In this document: in pieces, positions 50,232 through 59,827 of the stretch
Layout: every line of letters starts with the position of its first letter
Numbering within the stretch: the first letter of the stretch is position 1
Source of the DNA: CANIGN01 sp964538275
Lineage (GTDB): Bacteria > Bdellovibrionota > UBA2428
Assembly: GCA_964538275.1 (NCBI GenBank)
Contig: CAZIFW010000001.1
Location: forward strand, 1 to 64,000
Length of the DNA stretch: 64,000 nt
Direction: 5' to 3'
Position numbers and translations under genes: made by a program
The notes under the pieces: model-generated
Databases searched by the model: none
Told to the model about the DNA's origin: nothing
The model's input: the letters and a program-made list of their open reading frames with translations, nothing else

Positions 50232-51221
50232 TTATTCGGAGACGGCGAATGCGTGTTCAGCCTCGACCACGCTCTTCATGGCTTCGGGGCCTGAGCAAAG
50301 TGAATTTGTTTTGCCGTGTAAGCTTTGAACCCACTCTTTGAGTTGAACCTTAAGGGGTTCTTCTCGATGCACTCCAAATTCAATCTTGTCCATGTTGCGA
50401 TAGTGTTCTTGTAGATCGTTGTAATCAAACTTTTCAGTCTGAGGGGCATTCAAGAGGTCTCCGCCGTGAAGCGTGCAAGTTTGAAGCATGTAATCTACAA
50501 ATATGACGCCTTTGGTACCCGTAACTCTGAAAGAACGAATCTTTGTAGGAGTGATCCAGTTTACGTGAATGTTTGCAGATACTTTTCCGTGCCCTTTTAA
50601 AAGGATTTCAGCAGTATCAGCAATTCCAGGATTAATGGATGAGTGAATAATGCTCGACTTAACTTCAAAGTCTCCAAAAAGATATTGAAACACATCTAGA
50701 TCGTGTACTGCTAAATCGAGCAGAACGTTGTTGCCCGTTTTAACATTGCTGGGATACCCGCCCACACGAGTAAAACTACAGTGAATAGGTTGTCCTACCC
50801 AACCTTTAGAAATAATTTCTTTAGCTCTTCTCACGGCAGGATTCGATCTCTCTACATGTCCTACATAAAGTTCGATATTTTCTTTTTTCGCCAGTTCAAG
50901 AAGCTCTTTTGCTTGAGCTGGAGAACTTGCCAAAGGTTTTTCTACTAAAAGTTTTTTCTTGAGTGCTATGAGTTCTTTAGCCACGTCAAAATGAGTCTCT
51001 GTAGGAGTTGCAATCACGGCGGCATCGTAATCATGGGTGTTCACATCAGAAATTTTAGAGAAGCGCTTAATACCCTCTGGAATATCGCTTTTAATGTTGG
51101 GCTCAACAACTCCTACGAGATGAATGCTTTTTTCTGCCATCAAGACGCGCAAATGATTTGAGCCCATTTTGCCGGCGCCAATTAATAATACTCTGGGTTT
51201 GTCTGTTTTATTCTCTGCCAT
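50232..51221 (-). CDS. Gfo/Idh/MocA-family oxidoreductase
   Basis: 329 residues. The NAD(P)-binding start is RVLLIGAGKMGSNHLRVL, LLVEKPLASSPAQA is the EKP motif with catalytic Lys, and DLAVHDLDVFQYL follows. Such enzymes oxidise sugars or sugar nucleotides; the neighbouring manC suggests a nucleotide-sugar substrate in polysaccharide synthesis, but this is inference. The ATG at 51221 overlaps manC by 14 bases; an ATG at 51227 is also possible. Confidence 0.83.
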   Translation of the reverse strand: MAENKTDKPRVLLIGAGKMGSNHLRVLMAEKSIHLVGVVEPNIKSDIPEGIKRFSKISDVNTHDYDAAVIATPTETHFDVAKELIALKKKLLVEKPLASSPAQAKELLELAKKENIELYVGHVERSNPAVRRAKEIISKGWVGQPIHCSFTRVGGYPSNVKTGNNVLLDLAVHDLDVFQYLFGDFEVKSSIIHSSINPGIADTAEILLKGHGKVSANIHVNWITPTKIRSFRVTGTKGVIFVDYMLQTCTLHGGDLLNAPQTEKFDYNDLQEHYRNMDKIEFGVHREEPLKVQLKEWVQSLHGKTNSLCSGPEAMKSVVEAEHAFAVSE

Positions 51222-52575
51222 AATCATCGCTGTAACGAACAATGTCGTCTTCTCCAAAATAAGTTCCGAGCTGTACTTCTACGAACTCAAGTGTTTCTTT
51301 CCCCGTGTTAGATATGCGGTGTTTAGCTCCCAAGGGAATAAATAAATGGTCGCCCGCTTTAACTTTTGTAATTTTATCGTCCAAAGTAAACTCGCCTTCG
51401 CCCTGAACCATTATCCAGTGCTCCATGCGATGTTTGTGGCTTTGATAAGAAAGTCTCTGTCCCGCCCAAACAGTAATAATTTTAGATTTGAAAAACGGAG
51501 TGTCTCTCAATACTTCAAAACGACCCCAAGGTCTGTCTTCAAAAACATGATCTTCACAGATTTTAGAATTTTCAGCTTTGATGAGGTCTACGAGTGCTTT
51601 TACATCCTGCCCGTGACCCTTTTCCATTACGAGAAGTGCATCGGGAGTATCTACAGCAATTATGTTTTTAGTTCCGATAAAAGAAACTGATTTGGGATAA
51701 CTTTTTGAAGTTGTGTAGAAGTTTCCTTGCGCATCAATTTCGTGAATAGGATGTTTTTCTTGAGCGTGACTTGCAACTTCTTCCCATGATCCCAGATCTG
51801 ACCATTCAAAAGTCGCCTTGACACAGGCAATATGCGAAAGTTTTTCCATCACTGCATAGTCAATACTGATAGAGGGAAGTTTTTTATAAACTTCTTCAAG
51901 GTTGCTTAAGTCATCTTTAAGCGTTGCAAGTGGGTTGTGTAGGTCGGGGGCAATTGTTTTTAAAATTTCTTTAAAAACAGAAGCTTTAAAAATAAACGTT
52001 CCTGAATTCCAAAGTGCTCCATCTGCAATGAGCGCCTGAGCTTTCTCAGTATTTGGCTTTTCTACAAAAGTATCTACTTCGTAGGAATCTTTTAAAGGAC
52101 TCACTTTTAAATAGCCGTAAGCCGTAGAGGGAGCACTGGGAGGAATTCCAAAAGTAACAACTTTCCCTTCACGAGCAAGGGAAATGGCTTTGTCTAAATC
52201 TTTTTGAAAAGCCGCTACGGGTTTTATGTAACTGTCTGCGGGCAATACACATACAATTGCATTTGGATTTTTGCGGAAAGAAATTTCATTAAAAAGAGCA
52301 ATTACGGGCGCTGTGTTCTGGGGCGCAGGTTCCGCAATAATTTCTGCTTTAATATTGTAACGGTTCAAAAGGCCAAGTGTAGGGAATCCGAGTTTTTTAG
52401 TAGTGAGAATATGCAGTGATCCTACATTTTCAACGCGTTTGAGGGTCTCAATCAGCAAAGGGTCTTTGCCCGCTAAGCTATAAAACTGCTTGGGGTAGCT
52501 TTTGCGACTTACAGGCCAAAGGCGCGTGCCCGCACCGCCTGAGAGAACTCCTAAGTAAACATCACTTTGGCTCAT
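51208..52575 (-). CDS. manC: Mannose-1-phosphate guanylyltransferase / mannose-6-phosphate isomerase
   Basis: 455 residues. The GT-A nucleotidyltransferase part starts GVLSGGAGTRLWPVSRKSYPKQF and contains FVEKPNTEKAQALI and WSDLGSWEEV. A cupin isomerase domain follows (ERPWGRFEVLRD-like DRPWGRFEVLRDTPF, RLSYQSHKHRMEHWIMVQGEG, GDHLFIPLGAKHRISN). It makes GDP-mannose from mannose 1-phosphate, and often converts fructose 6-phosphate. It is upstream of, and overlaps, the Gfo/Idh gene. Likely supplies surface polysaccharide or LPS. Confidence 0.93.
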   Translation of the reverse strand: MSQSDVYLGVLSGGAGTRLWPVSRKSYPKQFYSLAGKDPLLIETLKRVENVGSLHILTTKKLGFPTLGLLNRYNIKAEIIAEPAPQNTAPVIALFNEISFRKNPNAIVCVLPADSYIKPVAAFQKDLDKAISLAREGKVVTFGIPPSAPSTAYGYLKVSPLKDSYEVDTFVEKPNTEKAQALIADGALWNSGTFIFKASVFKEILKTIAPDLHNPLATLKDDLSNLEEVYKKLPSISIDYAVMEKLSHIACVKATFEWSDLGSWEEVASHAQEKHPIHEIDAQGNFYTTSKSYPKSVSFIGTKNIIAVDTPDALLVMEKGHGQDVKALVDLIKAENSKICEDHVFEDRPWGRFEVLRDTPFFKSKIITVWAGQRLSYQSHKHRMEHWIMVQGEGEFTLDDKITKVKAGDHLFIPLGAKHRISNTGKETLEFVEVQLGTYFGEDDIVRYSDDYGRE

Positions 52576-52652
52576 CTCAAGTAGCCTGCCGAATCTTCAG
52601 CAGACTATCAATTATAAAGGTCTTAGCGGCCCGAAATTAGCAATCTAAGTGC

Positions 52653-55205
52653 TTATTTAGATACATTTTTTGGGCGCACTATTGTGAGAACTTCTTTATT
52701 TTTTTGGCTTAAGTATTTGCGTGCAACTTCTGAAATGTCCTTGTGGGTCACTTCTTTCATATGGGCCTCAAATTGAAGGCTCTCCTCAAAACCGAGTCCA
52801 TAGAGCTCAGTTAGAGAAAGTTCTAGGGCTTGGGGACTGAGTCTTTGATCTTCAATCTTTTTGCTTCCTAGAATGTATCTGCGCGCCCGTTCCCATTCAT
52901 CTGCTGTAACGCCTTTGTCTATGATTTTATCAATTTCTACGTGAAAAGCGGTCATGGCTTTTTCTTCTTTTTCGGGGCTTGTACCGATGTAAAAAGAAAA
53001 GAAGCCGCCATCAATGCCTTCAAAGTGCGAGCACCCTACGCTGTAGCAAAGAGACAGTTTGTCACGAAGTTCAATAAAGAGTCTTCCCCCTTGACCTGAA
53101 AGAAGTCCAGATAGGCCAGAGATCGCCCATCGATCTTCATGTCGAATATCAAAAGTAGGAAAGCCAAGCTGAATGTGAGACTGTTCTTTGTCGAGAGTTT
53201 TTACTTCTGGCTTAGGCTTCGTTAAATGATTTATTTTTTTCTTTTTAAGCAATTCAGAAGAAAGCTTTTGTTTGCTCTTTTCTAATTGTTTTTCGAAATA
53301 AAGAAAAACGCTTTCGGGTTCAACGTCACCTACAACGGAGATAACTTGTTTTTGGCTAAATATTTTTGAATGTAATTTTTTTAAGTGTTCAGCATTAAGT
53401 TTGGGAATTTTTTTTGCTTCTGCAAAGCGATCGCGTCCATAAGAATGCTTGGGGAATATTTTCGAATAGAACATGTTCCCTAAAACAGCTCCTGGAGAAT
53501 CGAGTGCTGAGCGTATATCGGTGAGGATACGTTTTTTTTCTGCTTCAAGAATATTTTTTTCAAAAAGAGGCTCTGCTGCCATTGCGGTTGTTAAGTTCGC
53601 CATGGTTTCGAAGTCTTTTGAAAGACAATCAAAGCTCAATCCACTGCTACCTTTGCCGTGTGAAGATCCCAAAGAAGCTCCTAGATAATCTACGAGAGCA
53701 TTGATTTCTTTTTGTTTCCAAGTTTTTCCAGAACTATCAACAGCACCTTCCGTGATGAGGCGAGACCACAAACTTCCAGTCCCCGCTTCGTTGTCTTTTT
53801 CTATGCGACAACCACCAAGTGCGTTCCATCGAAGGCTCACAATGGGAGCATGTGAAACTTTTTTAGCAAGAATAGTGTAGTCACCAATTTCACACTTATT
53901 AACGCCGCCTGCCCATGTGCGAGGAGCGGTTTTTTTGTTAGATTTTTTAGGAGGAATAAAAAGAGGTAGCTTTTCACCTTTGGGTAAAATTCCAGTAGCA
54001 ATAACTTTGTCCCAGCCTAGGAATTCTTTTTTAGCCATCTCTAGATCGTCAGTTTTTAATTCGTTGATACGTTTTGTGTATTCAAAATCAAAATTGGCGT
54101 CATCTGCAATGGCTTGGGCATAACCAAAACGTTCTGCGAGACCATCAACTGTTTCGCGAGAGTATGCGTTTTGTGCAATCATGTTAGCTTTAACTTTTTC
54201 AAGTTCACGCGTGGTGATGGGGAGTGCAAGAACGCTATCTATTAACTCAAGAATTTTATTGTAGTTCTTACTGGCAGTTCCAGGTGGGGTTTTGACGTGA
54301 ATTTCAAAAGCACCCGTATCACGAGGTGACCACGAGTAAGAGCCCACAGAGCGCACGAGTTGTTTGTCGATCACAAGTCTTTCATAAAGGCGTGAGCTTT
54401 CACCTTGCCCTAAGATGAGCGCTAGGGCGTCTAAAGCAGGCGTCATAGGGTGGGTCATTTGAGGAACTCTCCATGCAAAACTTAAATGTGCATCGGGAGT
54501 ATTATGGTGGCGATATTCTGAGGCGCTTGCCCGACCACCAATAGGAGAGCGAGGGTTTCCTGCGGGGCCCGTAGGGAGTTTAGAGAAAAGTTTTTCTAGT
54601 GTCTTAAGCGTTTCGGGAATATCAAAATCTCCCGCAAGAGTCAGATAAAGATTTTTTGCGTTGTAATAATTTTTGTAAATCTTCATCACTTCATCGCGTG
54701 ATATTTTTTCAATGACGGAGCTGTAACCAATCACGGGTCGCGAGTAAGGATGCGAACCAAAGAGATGACTTCTCAAAAGATCGCTAGCTGCTGCACCGGG
54801 ATTGTCATTGCGTCTTTTAATTTCCTCTAAGATAACTTCGCGCTCACGTTCAAATTCATCGGGATCCACTATGGAGTTTTGAAGTGAGTCGGCAAGAATT
54901 TCTAAGCCTTCATTTGCAGATTCTTTTCCAAGCGTAAGATGCATCACGGTGCAATCGTAAGTGGTAAAGGCATTCACATCGCCGCCAAGGTTTTCAATGT
55001 CGTTGGCAATTTGTCCTACTCCGCGCGTTTCCGTTCCTTTAAACAATAAGTGTTCAAAGAGGTGTGCAATGCCCGCGGCTTCTATTGGTTCATCAGCAGC
55101 GCCAAAGCGAATCCATCCCTGGAGAGCGACAACATCCATTCCAGGAGTTGGAACAAAAATAACTTCTAGACCATTACTTAAACGACGTTTTTCAATAGAG
55201 AACAT
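52653..55205 (-). CDS. M16-family zinc metallopeptidase
   Basis: 850 residues with two homologous M16 halves. The first has the inverted zinc motif H-L-F-E-H (HLFEHLLFKGTETR) and a later Glu ligand near ANEGLEIL; the second (from about 440) lacks HxxEH and is the inactive partner half. No signal peptide is visible. Such pitrilysin-like enzymes digest short peptides. The ATG at 55205 was taken; its complement overlaps the putative ATG of hemW on the other strand. Confidence 0.88.
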   Translation of the reverse strand: MFSIEKRRLSNGLEVIFVPTPGMDVVALQGWIRFGAADEPIEAAGIAHLFEHLLFKGTETRGVGQIANDIENLGGDVNAFTTYDCTVMHLTLGKESANEGLEILADSLQNSIVDPDEFEREREVILEEIKRRNDNPGAAASDLLRSHLFGSHPYSRPVIGYSSVIEKISRDEVMKIYKNYYNAKNLYLTLAGDFDIPETLKTLEKLFSKLPTGPAGNPRSPIGGRASASEYRHHNTPDAHLSFAWRVPQMTHPMTPALDALALILGQGESSRLYERLVIDKQLVRSVGSYSWSPRDTGAFEIHVKTPPGTASKNYNKILELIDSVLALPITTRELEKVKANMIAQNAYSRETVDGLAERFGYAQAIADDANFDFEYTKRINELKTDDLEMAKKEFLGWDKVIATGILPKGEKLPLFIPPKKSNKKTAPRTWAGGVNKCEIGDYTILAKKVSHAPIVSLRWNALGGCRIEKDNEAGTGSLWSRLITEGAVDSSGKTWKQKEINALVDYLGASLGSSHGKGSSGLSFDCLSKDFETMANLTTAMAAEPLFEKNILEAEKKRILTDIRSALDSPGAVLGNMFYSKIFPKHSYGRDRFAEAKKIPKLNAEHLKKLHSKIFSQKQVISVVGDVEPESVFLYFEKQLEKSKQKLSSELLKKKKINHLTKPKPEVKTLDKEQSHIQLGFPTFDIRHEDRWAISGLSGLLSGQGGRLFIELRDKLSLCYSVGCSHFEGIDGGFFSFYIGTSPEKEEKAMTAFHVEIDKIIDKGVTADEWERARRYILGSKKIEDQRLSPQALELSLTELYGLGFEESLQFEAHMKEVTHKDISEVARKYLSQKNKEVLTIVRPKNVSK

Positions 55206-55230
55206 GCACTTCAAATGCTATCAGAGGACA

Positions 55231-56394
55231 GTGTCCACGGCACCCTCTCTCACAAGTTCTAAAAAATTAGGGCTTTATCTTCATTTCCCCTTTTGCGCGT
55301 ATAAATGTGGGTACTGTGATTTTAATTCTTGGGTGGAACACGATTCTGAGCCGCAGCGTCAGTGGTTAAAGGGCATTAAAAACGAAGTTCTTTACTGGAA
55401 GTCCCTTCAAAGTGGAGCTCTCGAGGGATTTGAAATCGACACTCTCTTTATGGGTGGGGGCACGCCTAGTTTACTGAGATCTGAGCTTTGGGATGAACTG
55501 GTTGTTTTCTTAAAAGCAGAGCTTCCTTTGTCGAAACATATGGAGTGGACTGTTGAAGCCAATCCAGAAACCATTCGCATTGATTTGCTTCAGCAATTAA
55601 GTGATTTAGGGGTAAATCGACTCTCGTTAGGAATTCAAAGTTTTAAAGAAAAATTTCTTAAGCGCCTAGAGCGGGGAGCAAACCCAGAATCTAATCGTCA
55701 AGCTTTAGCTCTGATATCCGAACATTGGAAAGGCCGCTGGTCTTTGGATTTAATGTTTGGCCTTCCCCTACAGAGTTTAGAGGAGTGGCGCGAAGACTTA
55801 AACGAGGCGCTACAATTTTCGCCCAAACATTTATCGGCTTATCAGTTAACTTTAACGACTCAAAAATCAAAAGCGTGGCAGCAGGGAACTGATTCTGAGC
55901 TATTAGAGTTTTTTAAAGTTGCGCGCGAAAGCTTAGCGATTTTTGGATTAAGACCCTATGAGATTTCAAATTTTTCACAACCAGGTCATGAAAGTCAGCA
56001 CAATTTAAAATATTGGAAGGCAGATAACTTTTTAGGTTTAGGTCCAGGGGCGTATTCTTTATTGCCATCTGAATTTTTTGCTCTTGCTCCTTGGGGGGCA
56101 CATTTCAAAACTCCTTCACGAATGGATGAGTGGCTGAAATGGACTCAGTCCCCTCATGTTGAAAAAGCAGAAGTGCGTTCTGAAAAGGATCATGTAACTG
56201 AACTTTTAATGTTGGGTTTAAGATTAGAAGAAGGCGTAGAAAAATCGAGATTTCCCCAGGGTTTTGATTGGACTTTTTTAGATAAATTTTCACATCTTGT
56301 AGAACAAAATTCCTTAAGAATTCAGGCTACTTCCAGAGGTAGAGAGATACTGGATACAACACTTGTTGAACTTACGAGTAAACTCTATCCGTAG
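55231..56394 (+). CDS. hemW: Radical SAM protein HemW
   Basis: Heme chaperone of the CPO-like radical SAM family, 387 residues from this start. The 4Fe-4S motif is C-A-Y-K-C-G-Y-C (C22, C26, C29), with LFMGGGTPSLL (SAM), EANPET, RLSLGIQSF and DLMFGLPLQS. The long upstream open frame is antisense to the M16 gene and not part of it. The GTG at 55231 has AGAGGA 2 bases upstream (tight); an ATG at 55204 gives 9 more residues. A 15-base match to the 19.8-kb palindromic element encodes part of the first residues. The C-terminal winged-helix region is present. Confidence 0.87.
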   Translation: MSTAPSLTSSKKLGLYLHFPFCAYKCGYCDFNSWVEHDSEPQRQWLKGIKNEVLYWKSLQSGALEGFEIDTLFMGGGTPSLLRSELWDELVVFLKAELPLSKHMEWTVEANPETIRIDLLQQLSDLGVNRLSLGIQSFKEKFLKRLERGANPESNRQALALISEHWKGRWSLDLMFGLPLQSLEEWREDLNEALQFSPKHLSAYQLTLTTQKSKAWQQGTDSELLEFFKVARESLAIFGLRPYEISNFSQPGHESQHNLKYWKADNFLGLGPGAYSLLPSEFFALAPWGAHFKTPSRMDEWLKWTQSPHVEKAEVRSEKDHVTELLMLGLRLEEGVEKSRFPQGFDWTFLDKFSHLVEQNSLRIQATSRGREILDTTLVELTSKLYP

Positions 56395-56437
56395 GATGGC
56401 AATTGACCGTAACACTGTGCAGCGTTAGAAGCGTTTT

Positions 56438-58171
56438 ATGTCATTTCCATGGGCAAAAAATTTTTTTAGATCTCTCGCTGTTTTTCTTTTTTTACTCGTA
56501 AGCAAGGTCCACGCATTAGAACCTGCAAATTTAGAATTTTTATCTTTTTATAAATTAGATCGCGAATCTTTTATTGAAACTAAAAAAGCCTTTGAAGGTG
56601 TTGCCCTTAGTGAAAATAAAAGTGTTGAAGATGTTGTGAGAGAACTTCAAAAATTAGATCCAGATTTTGCATCTGAATTGGTGAAGGACGAAGATTATTG
56701 GAAGTTAAATTTTTTACTCAATAACGGCTGGGATTTAAAAGTTCCCAACAGTGAAGGCAAAGACCTCTTGGTTCTTGCAATAGAGCAAGGACATGACCCT
56801 GTTATTAACCTCACATTAAAGTATGGCGCGTGGAAAATTGCCCGCAATCGCGTCAACTCAGATATTTTAAAAGAAGCGGGACAAGAGGGAAATGGATATT
56901 ATTCTAGCCTACTAAGTGATTGGGAGAGTCCCTCAAAAAAACTTTTAGAAAAACCTAGCAGCGAAAGTTTTAAAGTAGATGGTGTAAGTCGCAGTCAGCG
57001 GAGTTTGCTTGAGCAACTTGCGCCCATGGCTCCCGCGATAGAGATGGCGCAAGAGCAAAAGTTTTCAAAAGTTGAAGTTCCTTTTGCTACGAATCGCGCA
57101 ACGGTCGCAAAATATGAAAATCGAATTCATACACCGGAGGGTGCAGAGGCCTTTTATTCTTTCACCAATGGAGGTCGAATTTCATATGGTGTAGCTGAAG
57201 TGACTATTCCTAAAATTCACCAGCGCGGAAAGCTTGAAGAGCGCGGACTTTTAGAGTTTACACGAGATGCCTCTAAGCATGTCATTTTACAAAAGCTCTC
57301 CCTAACAAGCTCTGAAGATTTTTTTGCGGACTTAGGTGCTCGCATGAAAAAACGCGAAGAGCTCTTTGAGGGTGTTCCACAATCCAAGGATCTATTTGTT
57401 TACATTCACGGATTCAATGTGGACTTTAGCTATGCGATGAGAAAAACCGCTCAGATTATGTATGATATGGACTACCCAGGATTATCCATTGCCTTTTCAT
57501 GGCCTGCTCGAGCAGTGAGTATTCCCATTCCAGCTGATTTTAAAGAGGATGTACAAAGAGCCGAAGATTCTGTTGTCGTTTTAGAATCTTTTATGAGAGA
57601 GCTTTTGGCAAAATATCCCAATAGAAAAATTCACATCATTGCACATAGTTTAGGAACACGTGTTTTGAGTAAAGTCATGGTGAATCTTGCACGCACAATG
57701 AATGTGGACGGATTGGTTGGGGGTGCAAAAAAATTGTTTGGTGAAGTCATTTTGGCTGCACCCGCAATTGATGCCGATGTTTTTGTAAACAACTGGGCGG
57801 CTCAAATTACGCCTCTCTGTGATCGTATGAGTATTTTTGCTTCTGATGATGACTTTGCACTCAAGGTTCAATTCTTAGCAGAAGATCCCGGATTTAGTTT
57901 TCCTTTAGGCCTATGGAACAGCAAAAACGACCAACATGCTCTTGCAAGGGGTGTTGCGAATTTTGATTTATCTAGCTTAAGTGCCGGAACATTTAGCTTA
58001 GATCACTCTGTGTATTCAGAAGTCCCTGTCGCAATTGATCATATGAAATTACTTGTTCACGACAAAGCGGGTGAAGACCGCTTTGCACAAGTTGGATATA
58101 TTTTCAAAACGAGCGCAGTGGATTTTTTCTCGCGTGAATCACGTGAGCTTTGGAAGTTTTTAGAACTCTAA
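56438..58171 (+). CDS. Exported alpha/beta hydrolase of DUF900 type
   Basis: 577 residues. A signal peptide (FFRSLAVFLFLLVSKVHA) is followed by an N-terminal helical region of about 200 residues with ankyrin-like SEGKDLLVLAIEQGHDPVINLTLKYGAW. The DUF900 domain follows: VEVPFATNRATV, LFVYIHGFNVDFSYAMRKTAQI, IAFSWPARA, and the nucleophile elbow IIAHSLGTRVLSKV. It probably acts in the periplasm or at the surface. Substrate unknown. The ankyrin-like front is unusual for the family and could bind a partner. Confidence 0.82.
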   Translation: MSFPWAKNFFRSLAVFLFLLVSKVHALEPANLEFLSFYKLDRESFIETKKAFEGVALSENKSVEDVVRELQKLDPDFASELVKDEDYWKLNFLLNNGWDLKVPNSEGKDLLVLAIEQGHDPVINLTLKYGAWKIARNRVNSDILKEAGQEGNGYYSSLLSDWESPSKKLLEKPSSESFKVDGVSRSQRSLLEQLAPMAPAIEMAQEQKFSKVEVPFATNRATVAKYENRIHTPEGAEAFYSFTNGGRISYGVAEVTIPKIHQRGKLEERGLLEFTRDASKHVILQKLSLTSSEDFFADLGARMKKREELFEGVPQSKDLFVYIHGFNVDFSYAMRKTAQIMYDMDYPGLSIAFSWPARAVSIPIPADFKEDVQRAEDSVVVLESFMRELLAKYPNRKIHIIAHSLGTRVLSKVMVNLARTMNVDGLVGGAKKLFGEVILAAPAIDADVFVNNWAAQITPLCDRMSIFASDDDFALKVQFLAEDPGFSFPLGLWNSKNDQHALARGVANFDLSSLSAGTFSLDHSVYSEVPVAIDHMKLLVHDKAGEDRFAQVGYIFKTSAVDFFSRESRELWKFLEL

Positions 58172-59277
58172 TGAGTTTTGCTTTTAAGGGGGCTTATTCT
58201 AGAAATAACTCCATGGTCTGTTGAAAAATATATATTAGCGTCAGGACCCTCTTGAATGTCTCTAAAACGAAACCCTAAGTCCTCTAAAAGACTTTCTTGT
58301 TTTATGACTTTAAAGTTCGAATCAAAAACAATTCTTCTCACGTGACTTCCACTTAAGTTGGCAATGAATAGATTTCCTTTCCACTTAGGAAAAGCATTGC
58401 CATTGTAAAAAGTAATACCTGAAGGACTGATAGAAGGAGTCCAGTGCACAAGCGGCTGTTCCATACCCGCTTTTTGAGTTGTGCCAATTTTAGGTCCCCA
58501 ATATTCTCGACCATAAGTAATAACGGGCCACCCATAGTTCGTAGCTTTTTTGATTAAATTTATTTCATCGCCACCGCGGGGGCCAAATTCTGCCTCAAAT
58601 AGATTTTTTTTACTATCCATTACAAGTCCCTGGGGGTTGCGATGACCATAACTCCAAATTTCGGGTAGAACGCCTTTTTTGCCTTCAAGAGGATTTCCTT
58701 TTGCAGCTTTTCCATCAAGGCTAAGTCTTAAGACTTTTCCATTGTGAGCGCTTAGGCTTTGAGCCAAATCTCTTTCGTTACGATCACCCACAGTTAAGAA
58801 AAACACCTCAGGGCTTTCCCAAACAATGCGCGAACCAAAGTGAATTTCATTTGCACTCCATGCAGAGGCTTCAAAAATACGTTTAAAGTCTTTGAGTTTA
58901 AAATTTTCTATTGTTGCCAGTCCAACTGCGGTAGTCGCTCGCTTGTCTTTAGGGTGGGAATAACTAAAAAGAATTTTTTTACCTTTTGAATTGGGGACAA
59001 CGCTAATATCAAGCATTCCACCTTGGCCTTCGCTGAAAACGGTAGGAACCCCTGAAATTTCAGTCACTTTTTTTGTATTTAAATCTAAGTGAGCAATTTT
59101 ACCGCTGCGTTCAGTAAATATAATTTCTGTAGGAGATAAAAAATCAAAACCCCAAATAACATCGTTGCGAGCAGTAATGTTTTCTGTTCGATATCCTTGT
59201 CCTTCAGATTCGAGAATTTTTTCACGAGCTTCAGCGGAAAAGAAAAAAAGAAATGCGCAGCAAACTAGCGTTTTCAT
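58168..59277 (-). CDS. PQQ-dependent sugar dehydrogenase-like (GSDH) protein
   Basis: 369 residues. A signal peptide (KTLVCCAFLFFFSAEA) is followed by a soluble six-bladed propeller resembling soluble glucose/aldose sugar dehydrogenases: TARNDVIWGFDFLSP, GGMLDISVVPN, LTVGDRNERD, WSYGHRNPQGLVMD, EFGPRGGDEINLI and NYGWPVITYG. H (GHRNPQG) and the GDEIN calcium/PQQ-site residues are present. The periplasmic sugar substrate is unknown. The start at 59277 gives the signal peptide; the longer frame overlaps msrA. It ends 4 bases into the DUF900 gene. Confidence 0.85.
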   Translation of the reverse strand: MKTLVCCAFLFFFSAEAREKILESEGQGYRTENITARNDVIWGFDFLSPTEIIFTERSGKIAHLDLNTKKVTEISGVPTVFSEGQGGMLDISVVPNSKGKKILFSYSHPKDKRATTAVGLATIENFKLKDFKRIFEASAWSANEIHFGSRIVWESPEVFFLTVGDRNERDLAQSLSAHNGKVLRLSLDGKAAKGNPLEGKKGVLPEIWSYGHRNPQGLVMDSKKNLFEAEFGPRGGDEINLIKKATNYGWPVITYGREYWGPKIGTTQKAGMEQPLVHWTPSISPSGITFYNGNAFPKWKGNLFIANLSGSHVRRIVFDSNFKVIKQESLLEDLGFRFRDIQEGPDANIYFSTDHGVISRISPLKSKTH

Positions 59278-59296
59278 TCCCTCAAGAATAGCACTC

Positions 59297-59785
59297 TTAG
59301 TCGCGAATAAAATGGCACGTATAGCCGCCAGGATTTTTTTGTAAATAATCTTGATGATAGGCTTCCGCTGAATAAAAAGTTTTTGCTGGAACAATTTCAG
59401 TCACAATCACTTTAGGCCATTTTCCGCTTTCGTTAACGGCTTTAATGACTTCTTCAGAAATCCTTTTTTGTTCATCTGAGTGATAAAAGATAGCGGAACG
59501 ATATTGAGTGCCTATATCGTTGCCTTGTCTGTTCAGCGTAGTGGGGTCATGGATTTTAAAAAAGAATTCTAAAATATTTTTGAAATTTGTTTTATTGGGA
59601 TCAAATTCAATTTGAATAGACTCAGCATGTCCCGTTTTACCTAGTTTTACAGTTTCGTAAGTTGGGTGTTCGGTAGATCCCCCCGTGTAACCAACCTCGG
59701 TGTTTGTAACTCCTGGAAGTTGACGAAAAAGGTCTTCAACTCCCCAAAAACAGCCTCCAGCTAAAGTTGCGATTTCAGTTTTCAT
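59297..59785 (-). CDS. msrA: Peptide-methionine (S)-S-oxide reductase MsrA
   Basis: 162 residues. The catalytic motif GGCFWGVEDLF holds the nucleophile Cys. GYTGGSTEHPTYE, FEFDP-like IEFDPNKTNF, DPTTLNRQGNDIGTQYRSAIFY and AEAYHQDYLQKNPGGYTCH carry the resolving cysteine near the end. It repairs oxidised methionine. The ATG at 59785 matches family starts (MKTEIATLAGGCFWG), with AAGAAG upstream. It is divergent from the PhzF-like gene by 42 bases and followed by the sugar dehydrogenase gene. Confidence 0.93.
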   Translation of the reverse strand: MKTEIATLAGGCFWGVEDLFRQLPGVTNTEVGYTGGSTEHPTYETVKLGKTGHAESIQIEFDPNKTNFKNILEFFFKIHDPTTLNRQGNDIGTQYRSAIFYHSDEQKRISEEVIKAVNESGKWPKVIVTEIVPAKTFYSAEAYHQDYLQKNPGGYTCHFIRD

Positions 59786-59827
59786 TTCTTCTTTTTTAAC
59801 ACGGAAAGTACCACTAGACTCTGCCAA

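Noticed and set aside
54961..55203. N-terminal 81 codons of a long frame leading into hemW
   Set aside because: This part is antisense to the well-supported M16 protease gene and unlike any HemW start.
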